In this document: positions 47,500-57,912 of the stretch, piece after piece
Layout: each line of letters starts with the position of its first letter
How positions within the stretch are numbered: position 1 is the stretch's first letter
Assembly: GCA_028274465.1 (NCBI GenBank)
Contig: CM051458.1
Coordinates: 82,728,085-82,792,084, forward strand
Source: Plantago ovata
Lineage: Eukaryota; Streptophyta; Magnoliopsida; Lamiales; Plantaginaceae
DNA length: 64,000 nt
Reading direction: 5' to 3'
Position numbers and translations under genes: made by a program
The notes under the pieces: model-generated
Database searches by the model: none
What the model was told of the DNA's origin: nothing
What the model saw: the letters and a program-made list of their open reading frames with translations, nothing else

Positions 47500-48881
47500 T
47501 TGTCTTGTCTCGAAGCTCCTACTATGACCACTCCAAGAGGGAAAAAATAGGTGTTGTAAGTGTTTTGGCATGAAATAATTTGGAATTTTTTGTTGATAAG
47601 AGCATTTACAAGGATGAAAAGTGGTTAATATTAAATCCTGTGGTAGAAAAATGGTTCATATAACTAGTCCTAGTATATCTAATACCTATAACTACATCTA
47701 GTTACTTTTTCAAAATTAAGACCACATTGTTAAGATAAACGACAATAATATCCACTTACTCGAATAAATTATGCCCTAGATAATAAGATAAACATGCATG
47801 AACTGTGTAAACTAATCTCATCCCTAAAATTCGTAACATCTAAACATAAATCATGTAATCCTTGACACCAACTAATTGATTTAGCTACTCATGTTGTATG
47901 GAACAATCATAGCGAAAGAAATTGTTGGGAACGAGTAATAACATAAAAGTAAAAGACTTGAATGTAATTAGCTAAAGTAAAGGACTAATAGTGCAAGAAA
48001 GTAAAGGCAGTAAAGCAGTAAATAAAAGCAAAGGGCTTGAAACCAGTAAATAGAAAGATGTTACCAAATTGGCGAATTGTAAATATATTGCAATAACTTG
48101 ATGGAGTATGCCTTCGGAAAAGTAATTTTTTTTTTAATATTTTTTTTAATAATTGAACCATTACAATTTCACAAGCAGCATTACAAGGCTAGGAATAAAC
48201 TATAAATAATCCCGCACTTGGCGAGAATTGAACATATGACCTCTAGTGTCATGACACCTCAGTCTAACCAATTGAGTTAGACCTCATTGGTAAATTACAA
48301 GATGTTGAATTACAATGAAAAGTAAATTACAAGACTTTGTTAGTGCTTTGGAAATTTTAGAGACTATTTCTCTGGGTTGGAGGGATTTGAGAGGCCTTTT
48401 GGGTAAGAGAGAGAGGCTACTACCCCTCTCTCTAAGAAGGTTGAAGGGGTGAAATAAATACTAAGAGGGACCCAAACACCCCTTTTTTATAGCACACGAA
48501 GCGAGGAATTTCGATTCCTATTCGGAATCAGAATTAAACTCGGAGGGCGATCGCCTGGTTAAGTTGGTGACTTAAGTCGGTGGAATGCTGGGCGATCGCT
48601 TGCTTCTTTAGGGAGCGATCGATCTCCAACGAGTTTTCTTCAGAATCTTGTTCAAGTGCACTCTTATTTGGTCTTGTTCAATCCCTTTTCTTCAATCATG
48701 GATATTTTACTCGAAAAACCTTCATTTTCATCACTTTTCACCGCTTTCAACAAAATATTTGTAAAAGTACAAAATAATGAAAAAATACGCAACAAAACAT
48801 AATAAAATAACATGAAAAATGACTTTTGAGAACAATTTCAGGCTAGTTTTATGGCTAAAATTTGGGACCAAAATTGTGTCA
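47500..48881 (-). mobile_element. Probable LTR of a Gypsy-type retrotransposon
   Basis: On the minus strand the segment begins TGACACAATTTTGGTCCCAA, has a promoter-like GTGCTATAAAAAAGGGG at about 48484-48500, GCGATCGC words near 48545-48600, and long T/A-rich downstream sequence. Either the CCCAACA at 47923 or a point further left is its 3' end. No PBS was found. A SINE is inserted in it. Family and left border are uncertain. Confidence 0.4.
48126..48290 (-). mobile_element. SINE, minus strand
   Basis: Read on the minus strand: tRNA-like head AACTCAATTGGTTAGACTGA (A box region), GGTCATATGTTCAATTC (B box region), body GGGATTATTTATAGTTTATT, and an A-rich tail (plus-strand T-runs at 48126-48150). 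Same family as 4328-4433 and longer at the 5' end. Confidence 0.82.
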
Positions 48882-48974
48882 TCACTAATTATCTCTAGTT
48901 ATACACTAACAGGGTTTTTAAACTCTAATTAACAGAGTCTAACAACTCTAATTAGTCATGCAACATTAAGTACG

Positions 48975-49180
48975 TACCACGGTTTTAGAACATACGGTTC
49001 CTATAGAATCATAGAACCGTTCGGTTTCTCGATTCCATAAATAATGATACCGTAACCGTAACCGTCTAAGATGATTACGGTTCTAGAACCGTGAACCGGC
49101 AGTTATGATTCTAGAAACAAAACCATCAATACGGCTTGATTCACGGCTCGCTTTGTGGTTCTCGGTTCCATTTACCCAGG
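48975..49180. repeat. Palindromic GGTTCTAGAACC-rich segment upstream of the permease
   Basis: Words GGTTCTAGAACCGT, ATAGAACCGTTCGG, GTAACCGTAACCGT and TTCTCGGTTCC alternate in both orientations. ACGGTTCTAGAACCGT at 49077-49092 is a perfect 16-bp palindrome. Probably a hAT-like MITE. It lies directly upstream of the TATA box of the next gene. Confidence 0.65.
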
Positions 49181-49190
49181 TTTACTTTAG

Positions 49191-49408
49191 TATATAACCC
49201 AACAACAAAACCCCACATGGAATTTCTATACAATTGGTGCAACAACGTATCCCAAAATTGATTAATCAAAAGTTATTACAAAAGCAAAAAAGAAAAAGAA
49301 GTTAGGAGCCCTTTTCCTCTCCATATAAGCTCAACCCCCTTCTATCCCACTTCCAAACATTGACATGATATTTTAGAGAGTGTTAACATTGATTTTGATC
49401 AGTTTGCA
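49191..49408 (+). promoter_or_regulatory. Core promoter and leader of the amino acid permease
   Basis: TATATAA at 49191-49197 with a leader of roughly 180 bases to the ATG. The transcription start is inferred from usual spacing. Confidence 0.5.
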
Positions 49409-52400
49409 ATGAGTACTGAGGTCATGGAAATGAGTTCTTCCCAACCAAACCATTCACCAATATCCCCTGTTCCATCACCATTTCTTGATTCCTCAACTCC
49501 CAACCACACCCCAAGAAGTCCCTTCATTCTGGCAGCCAGTCGCGTAATGACTCCGCTAGCAAGTCCCATGAAAAGGGCGGCCTCAAGCATGAGAACCTAC
49601 TTACAAGAAATCGGACATCTCACCAAACTGGATCCTCAGGATGCATGGCTTCCCATCACTGAATCCCGGAATGGGAACGCTTATTATGCAGCATTTCATA
49701 CACTAAGCTCTGGAATAGGATTCCAGGCTCTTTTACTCCCAATTGCTTTTACTGCCCTTGGTTGGTAAGTTAGTCTTACAATAATACTTCACCATGTAGT
49801 GTAAAAATTAACATGAGTAGCATTCAACATGGGGTTAGGGTATGTGTCATTATCATCTCTAATAACCAGTCTTGCATGTCCTTTCTTTTAATGTTTCCAG
49901 GGAATGGGGAATCATAAGCCTTTCTTTGGTGTTTGTTTGGCAACTGTACACTCTATGGCTCCTGATTCAACTCCACGAATCCGTTCCTGGAACGCGCTAC
50001 AGTCGATATCTCAGGCTCTCTATTGCTGCTTTTGGTAAGCTATTATGTATAAACCTATAATCTGTTCGGTTATGTTCATTTCATCTTAAGTTCACTTCAA
50101 ATTATTTTAGTTTTTTAGTTCAGATCATTTACGTTTTTCAATTAAGTTGACTTAAGTTCAAATCTGTTTAGATTTATTTAGTTGAAAATTTTATTTTAAA
50201 TAAGTTCAGATCAATCCATTCAGTTAAATTCAAATTCAGTTCAATTCAACTCACTATCTAAGTTCCGTTTGTACTAAACCTTGTATTTTTTTTCTCGAGC
50301 ATTTCCTATGCTCCCTTATTATATTATAATTTGGCCGGTTAAAAAAATTAAATTCAGCTAAATTCGAGTTTTTAAAAGAAATCTTAAAAGGAATGCAACA
50401 GAGTCGTCGTCCAATCCTCATAGAATCTCATAAGATGTTTTGCATATAGCGATAGAGCCAAAACTAAATGCATGATATACATTCATCTATATGCAAATTT
50501 TATATTCCACGAATAAATATATGTCATTTAACTTTTTAAAATTAAATTTTATTACAGATTATTTTTACATCACACCGAAAAAATATTTAAGTGTATGTGA
50601 ATCACATGTTGATGTTGGTCATATTAAGCAACCAACAGGATTACAGTACCCATAACCAAGAAACTAGAGTTGTCACTAACCAAACTTTAAAGATAAAGAA
50701 ATTTTTTAAAGTGAGAGTTTGAGACACAATGCTGAATTCTCCAATAGTGTCCGAACAAAACGTCATTAAATCGTACGAGCCTTTTTCACTAGTCCCCTCG
50801 CCGCAAAGTCATAGACTCATAAATAGTAGTAGTAACAAATTTGGATTGGATTAGAGAAGATAATATTGATTTCTACTTTTCTTGCCTTTATTTTTCTTTA
50901 ATGCCTCAGCTTTTTGTGCAAAGAGTGTGTTGACTCAACAAGCATATGTTTGATTAATATGAAGAAATCTGAATTAACATGATGTGTTTCTTTGAAAAAA
51001 CGAATTAATAAGGTGACTAGAGCTTATAAGATGACTTGCTTATCGGTCTTTTTATTTTTTTAATAATCTAGATTAGTTTATCACATGAGTTACTTTATCA
51101 GTCACCTGGTTGACATTAACTAAACTAAACAGACTTATTATGGTCAAATCGTCAAAATATATTAACTAACTCCTTTGTGAATTTATCTGTAGTATAAATT
51201 TTTGAATTGGATTGAGTATTATTTTTAGATGAATCAAATAGGGCATAAATAGTAACGTTCATCTCTTTGATATAGTGAGTTAGAATAAATCTTTAAGTTG
51301 CATGAATTTTGCTAAATCAGAATATAGTTAATGTGTAAAATATATATAGGGCACACATATGAGACTTTCTTACCCTAAGATCTTGTTAAGTTCGTCTGAA
51401 CAAGATTGATCAGGATTGAAAAATTAATTTATTTATATTATAAGAAATAATTAAGTAAATTTTAACTGAATCAATGTGATATGAACTAATTAAATACTTT
51501 TCAAATGAAAAGAATATAGACTTTTGCTCAGTTCTCTTCGTCAGAATAAAACTTTTCTAAACAAATCTATTTTTTGGAAGAAAGTAACATAGACTAATCT
51601 CATATTTAAAAAAAATAAAAAATATTTACTTTCAAACTCTAAAACAAAAACTCAAGTCTTTAACAATAGTGTTCTTTCGTCATCCGACTTTGACTACATA
51701 TAAATTGTTTCCTTAAAGCCGGATCACACGGATTTGAGGAACAAATTACTTCACCAATGGATCAAAGTTCATAAAGGACACCAAGCTAATAACTTTTTTT
51801 TTTTCTTTTAACGTAGATATACTTTCTATTACCAAAAACCAATCACAAAGGCCGATCCTATGATCCAGGCCATTCCCTTCACATGAGAACCACATCAAAA
51901 ACTAAACACAAAACCTCATAAAAACTCAAGCACAAAATTAGGAGCAGAAAAGAAAAGAAATAAAGAAAAATCTCTGCCTAGCTCACAGCTCCCGCAATTC
52001 CAGATTTCAGCTCATGTCCAGCCGCTGCAGTGCGTCATGCAGCTTCTGGTACGGTTCACACCTCACCCTTATCACATGTTTTATTTGAGCCTCCACAGGT
52101 TCATCAATGTCTCCATCATCAAAAATGATTTTGTTTCGCAATCTCCAGATAGCATAGATAGTTTCTGCTATAGCCATCTTTATCAGCTGAGATATTATCC
52201 GATCCCCTTCCCTTTTGTCTTGCTCAAAATCCACTGCAGTTCGTCTTCCAATCCACGCGGGCAGTGATTAATCTTCATCCACAAAAGCAAAATTTTCCAA
52301 ATAGAAGCGTGTGCACACACAAATAACGCTGAGGCCATCATTCCCCAGGCCAAATTTCGTTAATCTGTCCTTCGTGTAGATTCTCTGACAAAATAACTTT

Positions 52401-53881
52401 TATCCTCTGACAAAATAACACTAACTATACTTTGTGCATTAGTCATGACTCATGACCAAAGTTCCTGCCTTTAGCAAAAGATGTACAACTCCATTTAACA
52501 ATTGACATAACTGATAATTTAAAGCTATTACTATATCATTATCTTTTTCTGATTTCAGGAGAAAGGTTAGGAAAGATACTGGCATTATTTCCGACCATGT
52601 ACCTAGCAGGTGGAACCTGTGTTAGCCTGATAATGATCGGAGGAAGCACACTCAGAATCTTCTTCCGTACCATCTGCGGTTCAACTTGCAATGCTGAATC
52701 GCTGTCACTCGTAGAGTGGTACATCGTTTTCGTATTCTCAGCTGTGATCTTAGCGCAGCTGCCAAATCTCAACTCCATTGCTGGAGTCTCTCTTGTAGGG
52801 GCAATCACTGCTGTCACGTATTGCACCCTAACATGGGTGCTATCCGTTTCAAGAACTAGGCCTATCGGTGTCTCGTACGAGCCTCTGGAGACGAAATCTG
52901 AAATTGCCAAACTTTGCAGCATGTTGAATGCTCTTGGGATCATTGCATTTGCCTTTAGAGGCCATAATCTTGTTTTGGAAATTCAGGTACAATAGCAAAG
53001 AGAACATTGGAGGAAAAGCAAAAAGAATTCACAATTTGACTCATTTGGTCATTTTCTCTCTTTCAGGGAACCATGCCATCTACAGTAAAGAATCCATCAA
53101 GTGTGCCAATGTGGAAAGGAGTGAAGTTTTCGTACATTATCATCGCCTGCTGCTTGTTTCCGATGGCTATAGGAGGTTACTGGGCATATGGAGATCTGGT
53201 AATCAGAATCTCTAGTTCTACATCAGATTGGCATTCTTTCCCCAGACTAGCTTGCTTTTGTGATGTTTTAACTTTTAACTCAGATAAAAGAGGATACAGA
53301 TCTCAACATAATCACAGAAAATCTATGTTATCTACTTATGTGAAATCAAACTGCATGTTTAGGAGCTCTAACTACCTTAAATTCTTTAATAGATACCTGA
53401 TAATGGAGGAATGTTGACAGCACTAGATAACTACCACAGGAACGATACATCAAGGGTGATCTTGGGGTTGACAAGCCTATTCGTCGTGATCAACAGCCTT
53501 ACTGCATTCCAGATATATGCCATGCCAGTGTTTGACAACTTGGAGTTCAGGTACACGAGCAACAAGAAAGGACCATGCCCATGGTGGCTTAGAGCAGGGC
53601 TTCGTGTATTCTTCGGCTGCCTCACATTTTTCATTTCAGTAGCTCTTCCATTCTTGAAAGATCTGGCTGGTTTACTTGGTGGCATTGCATTACCTGTTAC
53701 TCTAGCATATCCCTGCTTGATGTGGATTATGATCAAGAAACCCCACAAGTACAGTTCAATGTGGTGGCTAAATTGGTCACTTGGTATACTAGGGATGGTC
53801 ATGAGTGTTTCACTGGTATTCGGAGCAATATGGACTATAGCTACACAGGGACTTCAAGTTCACTTCTTCAAGCCACAGTAA
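49409..53881 (+). CDS. Lysine/histidine transporter-like amino acid permease, 512 aa
   Basis: Five exons with GT-AG borders join in frame: 49409-49764, 49901-50034, 52559-52986, 53067-53198 and 53393-53881 (1539 nt). The protein matches the LHT8/AATL1-type branch of the AAAP family, proton-coupled amino acid importers of the plasma membrane. Residues 1-75 are a Ser/Pro-rich cytosolic tail with no signal peptide. Membrane segments start at about residue 90 (YYAAFHTLSSGIGFQALLLP) and continue with WGIISLSLVFVWQLYTLWLL, YLAGGTCVSLIMIGGSTLRI, a substrate-pore-like segment near GIIAFAFRGHNLVLEIQ, and C-terminal pairs around GLRVFFGCLTFFISVALPFL and LLGGIALPVTLAYPCLMWI. Length suits the subfamily (Arabidopsis member about 519 aa). 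Intron 2 (2.5 kb) holds a LINE fragment and MITE remnants. Substrate preference cannot be read from sequence. Converges with the gene at 54297-55433. Confidence 0.93.
51790..52400 (-). mobile_element. LINE 3' fragment in intron 2 of the permease
   Basis: Minus strand 52007-52234 encodes AIAETIYAIWRLRNKIIFDD, a typical end of the zf-RVT region. The plus-strand T-run at 51797-51810 marks the A-tail. The 3' sequence (ACTTTCTATTACCAAAA) resembles that of the LINE at 14996-16895, so the two are related. Confidence 0.78.
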
Positions 53882-54296
53882 GTTAACAACCCAAACTATT
53901 GGGACTTGAGCAATATAGAACGCTCTTTCCTAAGAAAAGTCCTTACCTAGTAAATATCATTCAGGGTCATCACGTGACGAGTGCGAGAATGAAGATGGAT
54001 GTAAAATTGATATTAGCAAACATCTCTAACTACGCCATGAGTGCATAAAAAGCAGATTGCACATGGTGCCAGTTGAGAAAACAGTGTGGTATTGACATTG
54101 TAATGAAAGACTATGTAAACCAAATAGCCATATAAATCCATAGTGGTGGTTTTAATACAAGATTTACATCCCTATATGCTCTGATTTACATGTCATGAGT
54201 TCAGGATAAACAACTGAACAAAGAAACAACGAGATCTCACCATCAATATGAAAAGGAGGTTAATTAGGTCGTCAGATTTTCAAGTTTGACTACAAC

Positions 54297-55433
54297 CTAC
54301 ATGGATAATGGAAGAAGCATCCTTCGCTTTTTCTTCCGGGCATATTTCACTTGCTTTGTAACTTTCATGCTTATAAACAACAGCATACACATGCAAAAGA
54401 AAATGAAAGCTATCTTCAAATGCCTGAAGTATAATGACACAGCTGAGAAAACAAGGAGCGCTATAACGACAAGTTCCCATATTATGAAGATAGCAACATC
54501 AGCCCTGCAATCCCAAGAAAGAAAAATAACCCATCAGGAGCTATACTAGGTGCAGAGAACTTACAATAGTTTCATACTTGATGACTCAACAAAATCAATA
54601 CATACGTGATAAGAGAGAGCCAAAAAAACACAGAACTCTAACAGAGAAGTTAAACACCAATCGATTCGATTTAGTGATAAAATCCACGATGGCTAAACAA
54701 AGATACCATATCAAAACATGTTGCCAAGAAAAGAAAGGCTGACAGGATAAAAGTTCAACTCCTTTCATTACAGAATTTGTGTTCAATGGCCCAAGGCACA
54801 ATCACTGAGAAATGAAAACATGGACTGATGGACGTACACATTCCATGGCATTGAAGGGCTAATAAGCATTCAAAAGGTCGCGCAAACATGACTGAGTGAC
54901 TGACTATAATATAATGCCATCTAACTTCAACAAGCTATTTACACTAACATATGTCAATATTTTAACAACAGGAACATGAAGACAAACTAATTTAGTCGAA
55001 AACAAGACTATTTACTCCTGTTTATGGCATTTGCTTAGCTGATGCCTAAGTTTTGTCAATAAGACAATAACCATTTTTGTTTTTGATTTTACCATTCACG
55101 ATAGGTAACAAAAACCTAAAAATCTAACAGCAAATCTCCTAATTGTTAATCAATTACCCAATTCATTTCTAAATTCCAACATCCGAACAAGAAATATAAT
55201 ATCCTTTTTCAGAAAATCGTACAATTAAAATAAAATCGTTAAGAAATTGACTGACGAACCAATCTGATAGATCATGCGTGCAAAAAAAAAAAAAGAGGAA
55301 ATGATTAGTTTGTTTACCTAGAAGAAGAGGCGAGATTGGAGGTGGTGGAGAAAAAGGAAACGGAAGCCCAATCGTGTTTTGATCGTTTCTGGTAATCTCT
55401 GAGCTGTTCGGCGAGATTAGATCTTGTTATCAT
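54297..55433 (-). CDS. Small two-pass membrane protein, 107 aa
   Basis: Two exons, 55433-55318 and 54504-54297, join in phase (116 + 208 = 324 nt) with GT-AG borders around an 813-bp intron. Exon 1 encodes a hydrophilic N terminus (MITRSNLAEQLRDYQKRSKH, then DWASVSFFSTTSN). Exon 2 gives a first hydrophobic helix at about 42-65 (VAIFIIWELVVIALLVFSAV), a second at about 70-88 (IAFIFFCMCMLLFISM), and a very basic end (KQVKYARKKKRRMLLPLSM). I recall similar short uncharacterised proteins in other plants, but I cannot name a function. The intact splice sites, the conserved-looking start and the hydropathy support a real gene. It ends 415 bp from the permease stop, tail to tail. Confidence 0.85.
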
Positions 55434-55661
55434 CTTCCTGTTCAAACCAGATTACCGATCGGATTTGATCGGAATCCGTACCTCTCTTTCTGCACCGAGA
55501 GAAATCAAATTCACGTTCTGAGGCTTTCTCAACTTTTTCTTGACCATTTTCTGAACAAGAAGAAACGAAAACCATTCTTCTTGCCTCTTGGTAAAGTTAC
55601 ATCTATGTCCTTTCCAAACTGTAAAATTTAGGGGTGATGAAAATATCCGCGGCCTGGCCCA

Positions 55662-55849
55662 ACCGCATAATTTTTTTGAAACAGCAAATATTAGGACTAA
55701 TTCTACACTATACAAACCACCTTATTTCTCTCTATCTAAACCAACCTTATAACTCCGTCACCGTCGGTGATCGAACCCTGCACCTCTTCTTCAGTATCCC
55801 AACTCCTTACTGCTGGACCACCTTATGACTCCCACCCGACCGCATAATT
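55662..55849 (-). mobile_element. SINE with 11-bp target-site duplication
   Basis: Identical ACCGCATAATT at 55662-55672 and 55839-55849 flank 166 bp. Minus-strand reading shows a tRNA-like head (GTGGTCCAGCAGTAAGGAGT) and B box (GGTTCGATCACC), then a GGTTGGTTTAGATAGAG-type body and a short A-tail. It is a different family from 4328-4433. The surrounding 55625-55960 looks like a hAT-type MITE (TTAGGGGTGATGAAA start). Confidence 0.87.
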
Positions 55850-56899
55850 ATAAACCATCAATCGGTTAACTTTTTTAATAAAATTAGTTATGGTTGAAAA
55901 AATTACCATCCGTCACCAACTGGCTCGGGTGGTGGGTGAGGAATTGTCATCCGCCACTTGCCCCCCGTTAATAAGTCTTATCTATATACCATATTGATGG
56001 GACGTCACCTAACTACCTAAGTTATTCTAGGATGCTTCATCGTCTCCCGTAAGGAACTATATGAAAGGAAATGGAGGGGGGACGGTTAGTAGTTTATGCC
56101 CGACTTGCCTAAAGGTCAAACCGGTGGTGGAGACTTTACTCAAAGGAAATTCTTTGTATCAAAGTAAAGGTGGATTTCTAGGGTTGAAGTTCTTGGAGAG
56201 TGTGGACCTTACGGTGAGAGTGTTGATGCTGTCTTTTTATATGCGCCGCTGCCTTAAATTAGAGATTTCCTTGTTCGAGAATGGACAACGTCGTCTCTAA
56301 AGGTACTGCTTCACTAGAATCAAGACACGGGACACGTTTCCTTGTCGTACGAGGATATCTTTGTCTGGTGACAATTTAAAATTTTAATTCTAGCCTTTAT
56401 TACGAACTAAAGCATTAGAGTGTAACCTGAAATGTGAATTGTAAGTCCAACTAAATGTGAATTGTAAGTCCAACTATTTTATTTATCAATTCACTGTCAG
56501 CCCAATTCTTAATCACATCAAATTCAACATCACTTTAATCACTTTAAAAGTCCAATTTCCATGTTTAGCAACCCAGTTAATCTTGTTAATTATCTTTAAC
56601 CTAAATCATTTAGAGAACCTCCATCTTATTAACTGACGTGCAAAGGTAGCGGACAGTCAACGCTACATATGGTTACCATTCCGACCGTACTTAGAACCTT
56701 GCTGACCAACAAATTACGCACCCAACATTATTATCAAAATAATTATTGAAAGGAACGTTAGGTACCTTAGTTGAATTGGCATGAATTCCAACTTTTGGGC
56801 ACGTCTCTAGCTTCGTTGGCTTGTCGTATGCATATGTATCCCATGTGTTTTAAGGTCTGAAAAACACCTTAGAAGCCTACAAAATAGTTGCACGTGTTG
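55850..56899. other. Intergenic; no gene recognised
   Basis: Includes a 79-codon plus frame (56061-56300) with no family resemblance, and a short direct duplication of ATGTGAATTGTAAGTCCAACTA near 56431-56474. Confidence 0.35.
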
Positions 56900-57603
56900 G
56901 AACTCGTCCCCGTGTAGTCACACGCGCCTTCACGTGCTCTAGGGGTGCACCACAGGCCTTAACGCGCTCTAAAGCTCCCAAGCTACTGGTTCGGTCAACG
57001 ATTCGTCCGACCCGATTTGATGTTGAACTAGTTCTGGTCTGGTTCCAGTTCCAATTTGAGGTGGTCGGTTGGTCCCTGGTTGAACCGATGTGAACAACCT
57101 TCTTCCCCCAAGCTGCCGGAGCGATTTGGAGTCTCCATGGCCAATCTTCTGGAGCTCATTTCTCCACCAAATCACATGATTGTAGCGCCAATAGTTTCAT
57201 ATTGACGTCTTCTACAAGATATGACCTTCCCTTTGATGCTTCGTCACTGTTTCAAGAATCGCCATTGAAAACTTTGAGCTTATTGAAAAGCTCCGTACGG
57301 CTTCGTTACGTTTCTCAACCAAATCCATCGATTCTTTCACCATTGGACTCACATTGATCTCCTCTACCATCTCTGGGCAACAAACCGTTAAAGTAGATGA
57401 AATTAGAATGTACCTTTGGCATTGAATTCAAATTCGATGCTTTGTTTGCCGTTTCCACCAGATTAATCACCGTTGGGCTTCTCTTTGCCATATCTAGCAA
57501 GTTTCTCAGTTTCGCAATCGAGTCTTCTAGTCGTGTCAGTCATTCATCGTTGCTTGCGAAAGCGTTATTGTGGATCTTAAGTAAACTAGTCTCTGATACC
57601 AAT
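56900..57603 (-). pseudogene. Gag-like 5' internal region of an LTR retrotransposon
   Basis: Immediately left of the LTR at 57605-57912 lies CTCTGATACCA (57592-57602), which on the minus strand is the initiator-tRNA-Met primer-binding site TGGTATCAGAG. The minus frame beyond it reads RLEDSIAKLRNLLDMAKRSP, similar to gag N termini, then degrades. No pol domains remain. Confidence 0.6.
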
Positions 57604-57604
57604 T

Positions 57605-57912
57605 GATGGGATCTTGAAAAAGCTCTAAGATCGCACTGCGTTGATTTGTATTGATACGCACGAATCGGGCGTACTCTAGGCATGGACAAAACTACTACAA
57701 AAGAAGACAGGGCGACAGAAAGGCGGCGCCATCAAATGAGAGAGACAGAGACTTTCGGGAAGACATCTTCTTATTACTTCAAACGGTGAGAGTGACAGTT
57801 AGGGTTGACTGGTTTATATGATAGACCAAGAACCTCCTATGGTATCTCACGGGCCATAGGTATGACGAGCTCAACTCAACAAAAGAACAACCTAGAACAA
57901 TCTAGACTCTAA
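57605..57912 (-). mobile_element. LTR (308 bp) next to a primer-binding site
   Basis: On the minus strand it begins TGTTAGAGTCTAGATTGTTC and ends AAGATCCCATCA, TG...CA ends, directly followed by the primer-binding site. This is the 5' LTR of a truncated element whose 3' LTR is absent from the window. Confidence 0.68.
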
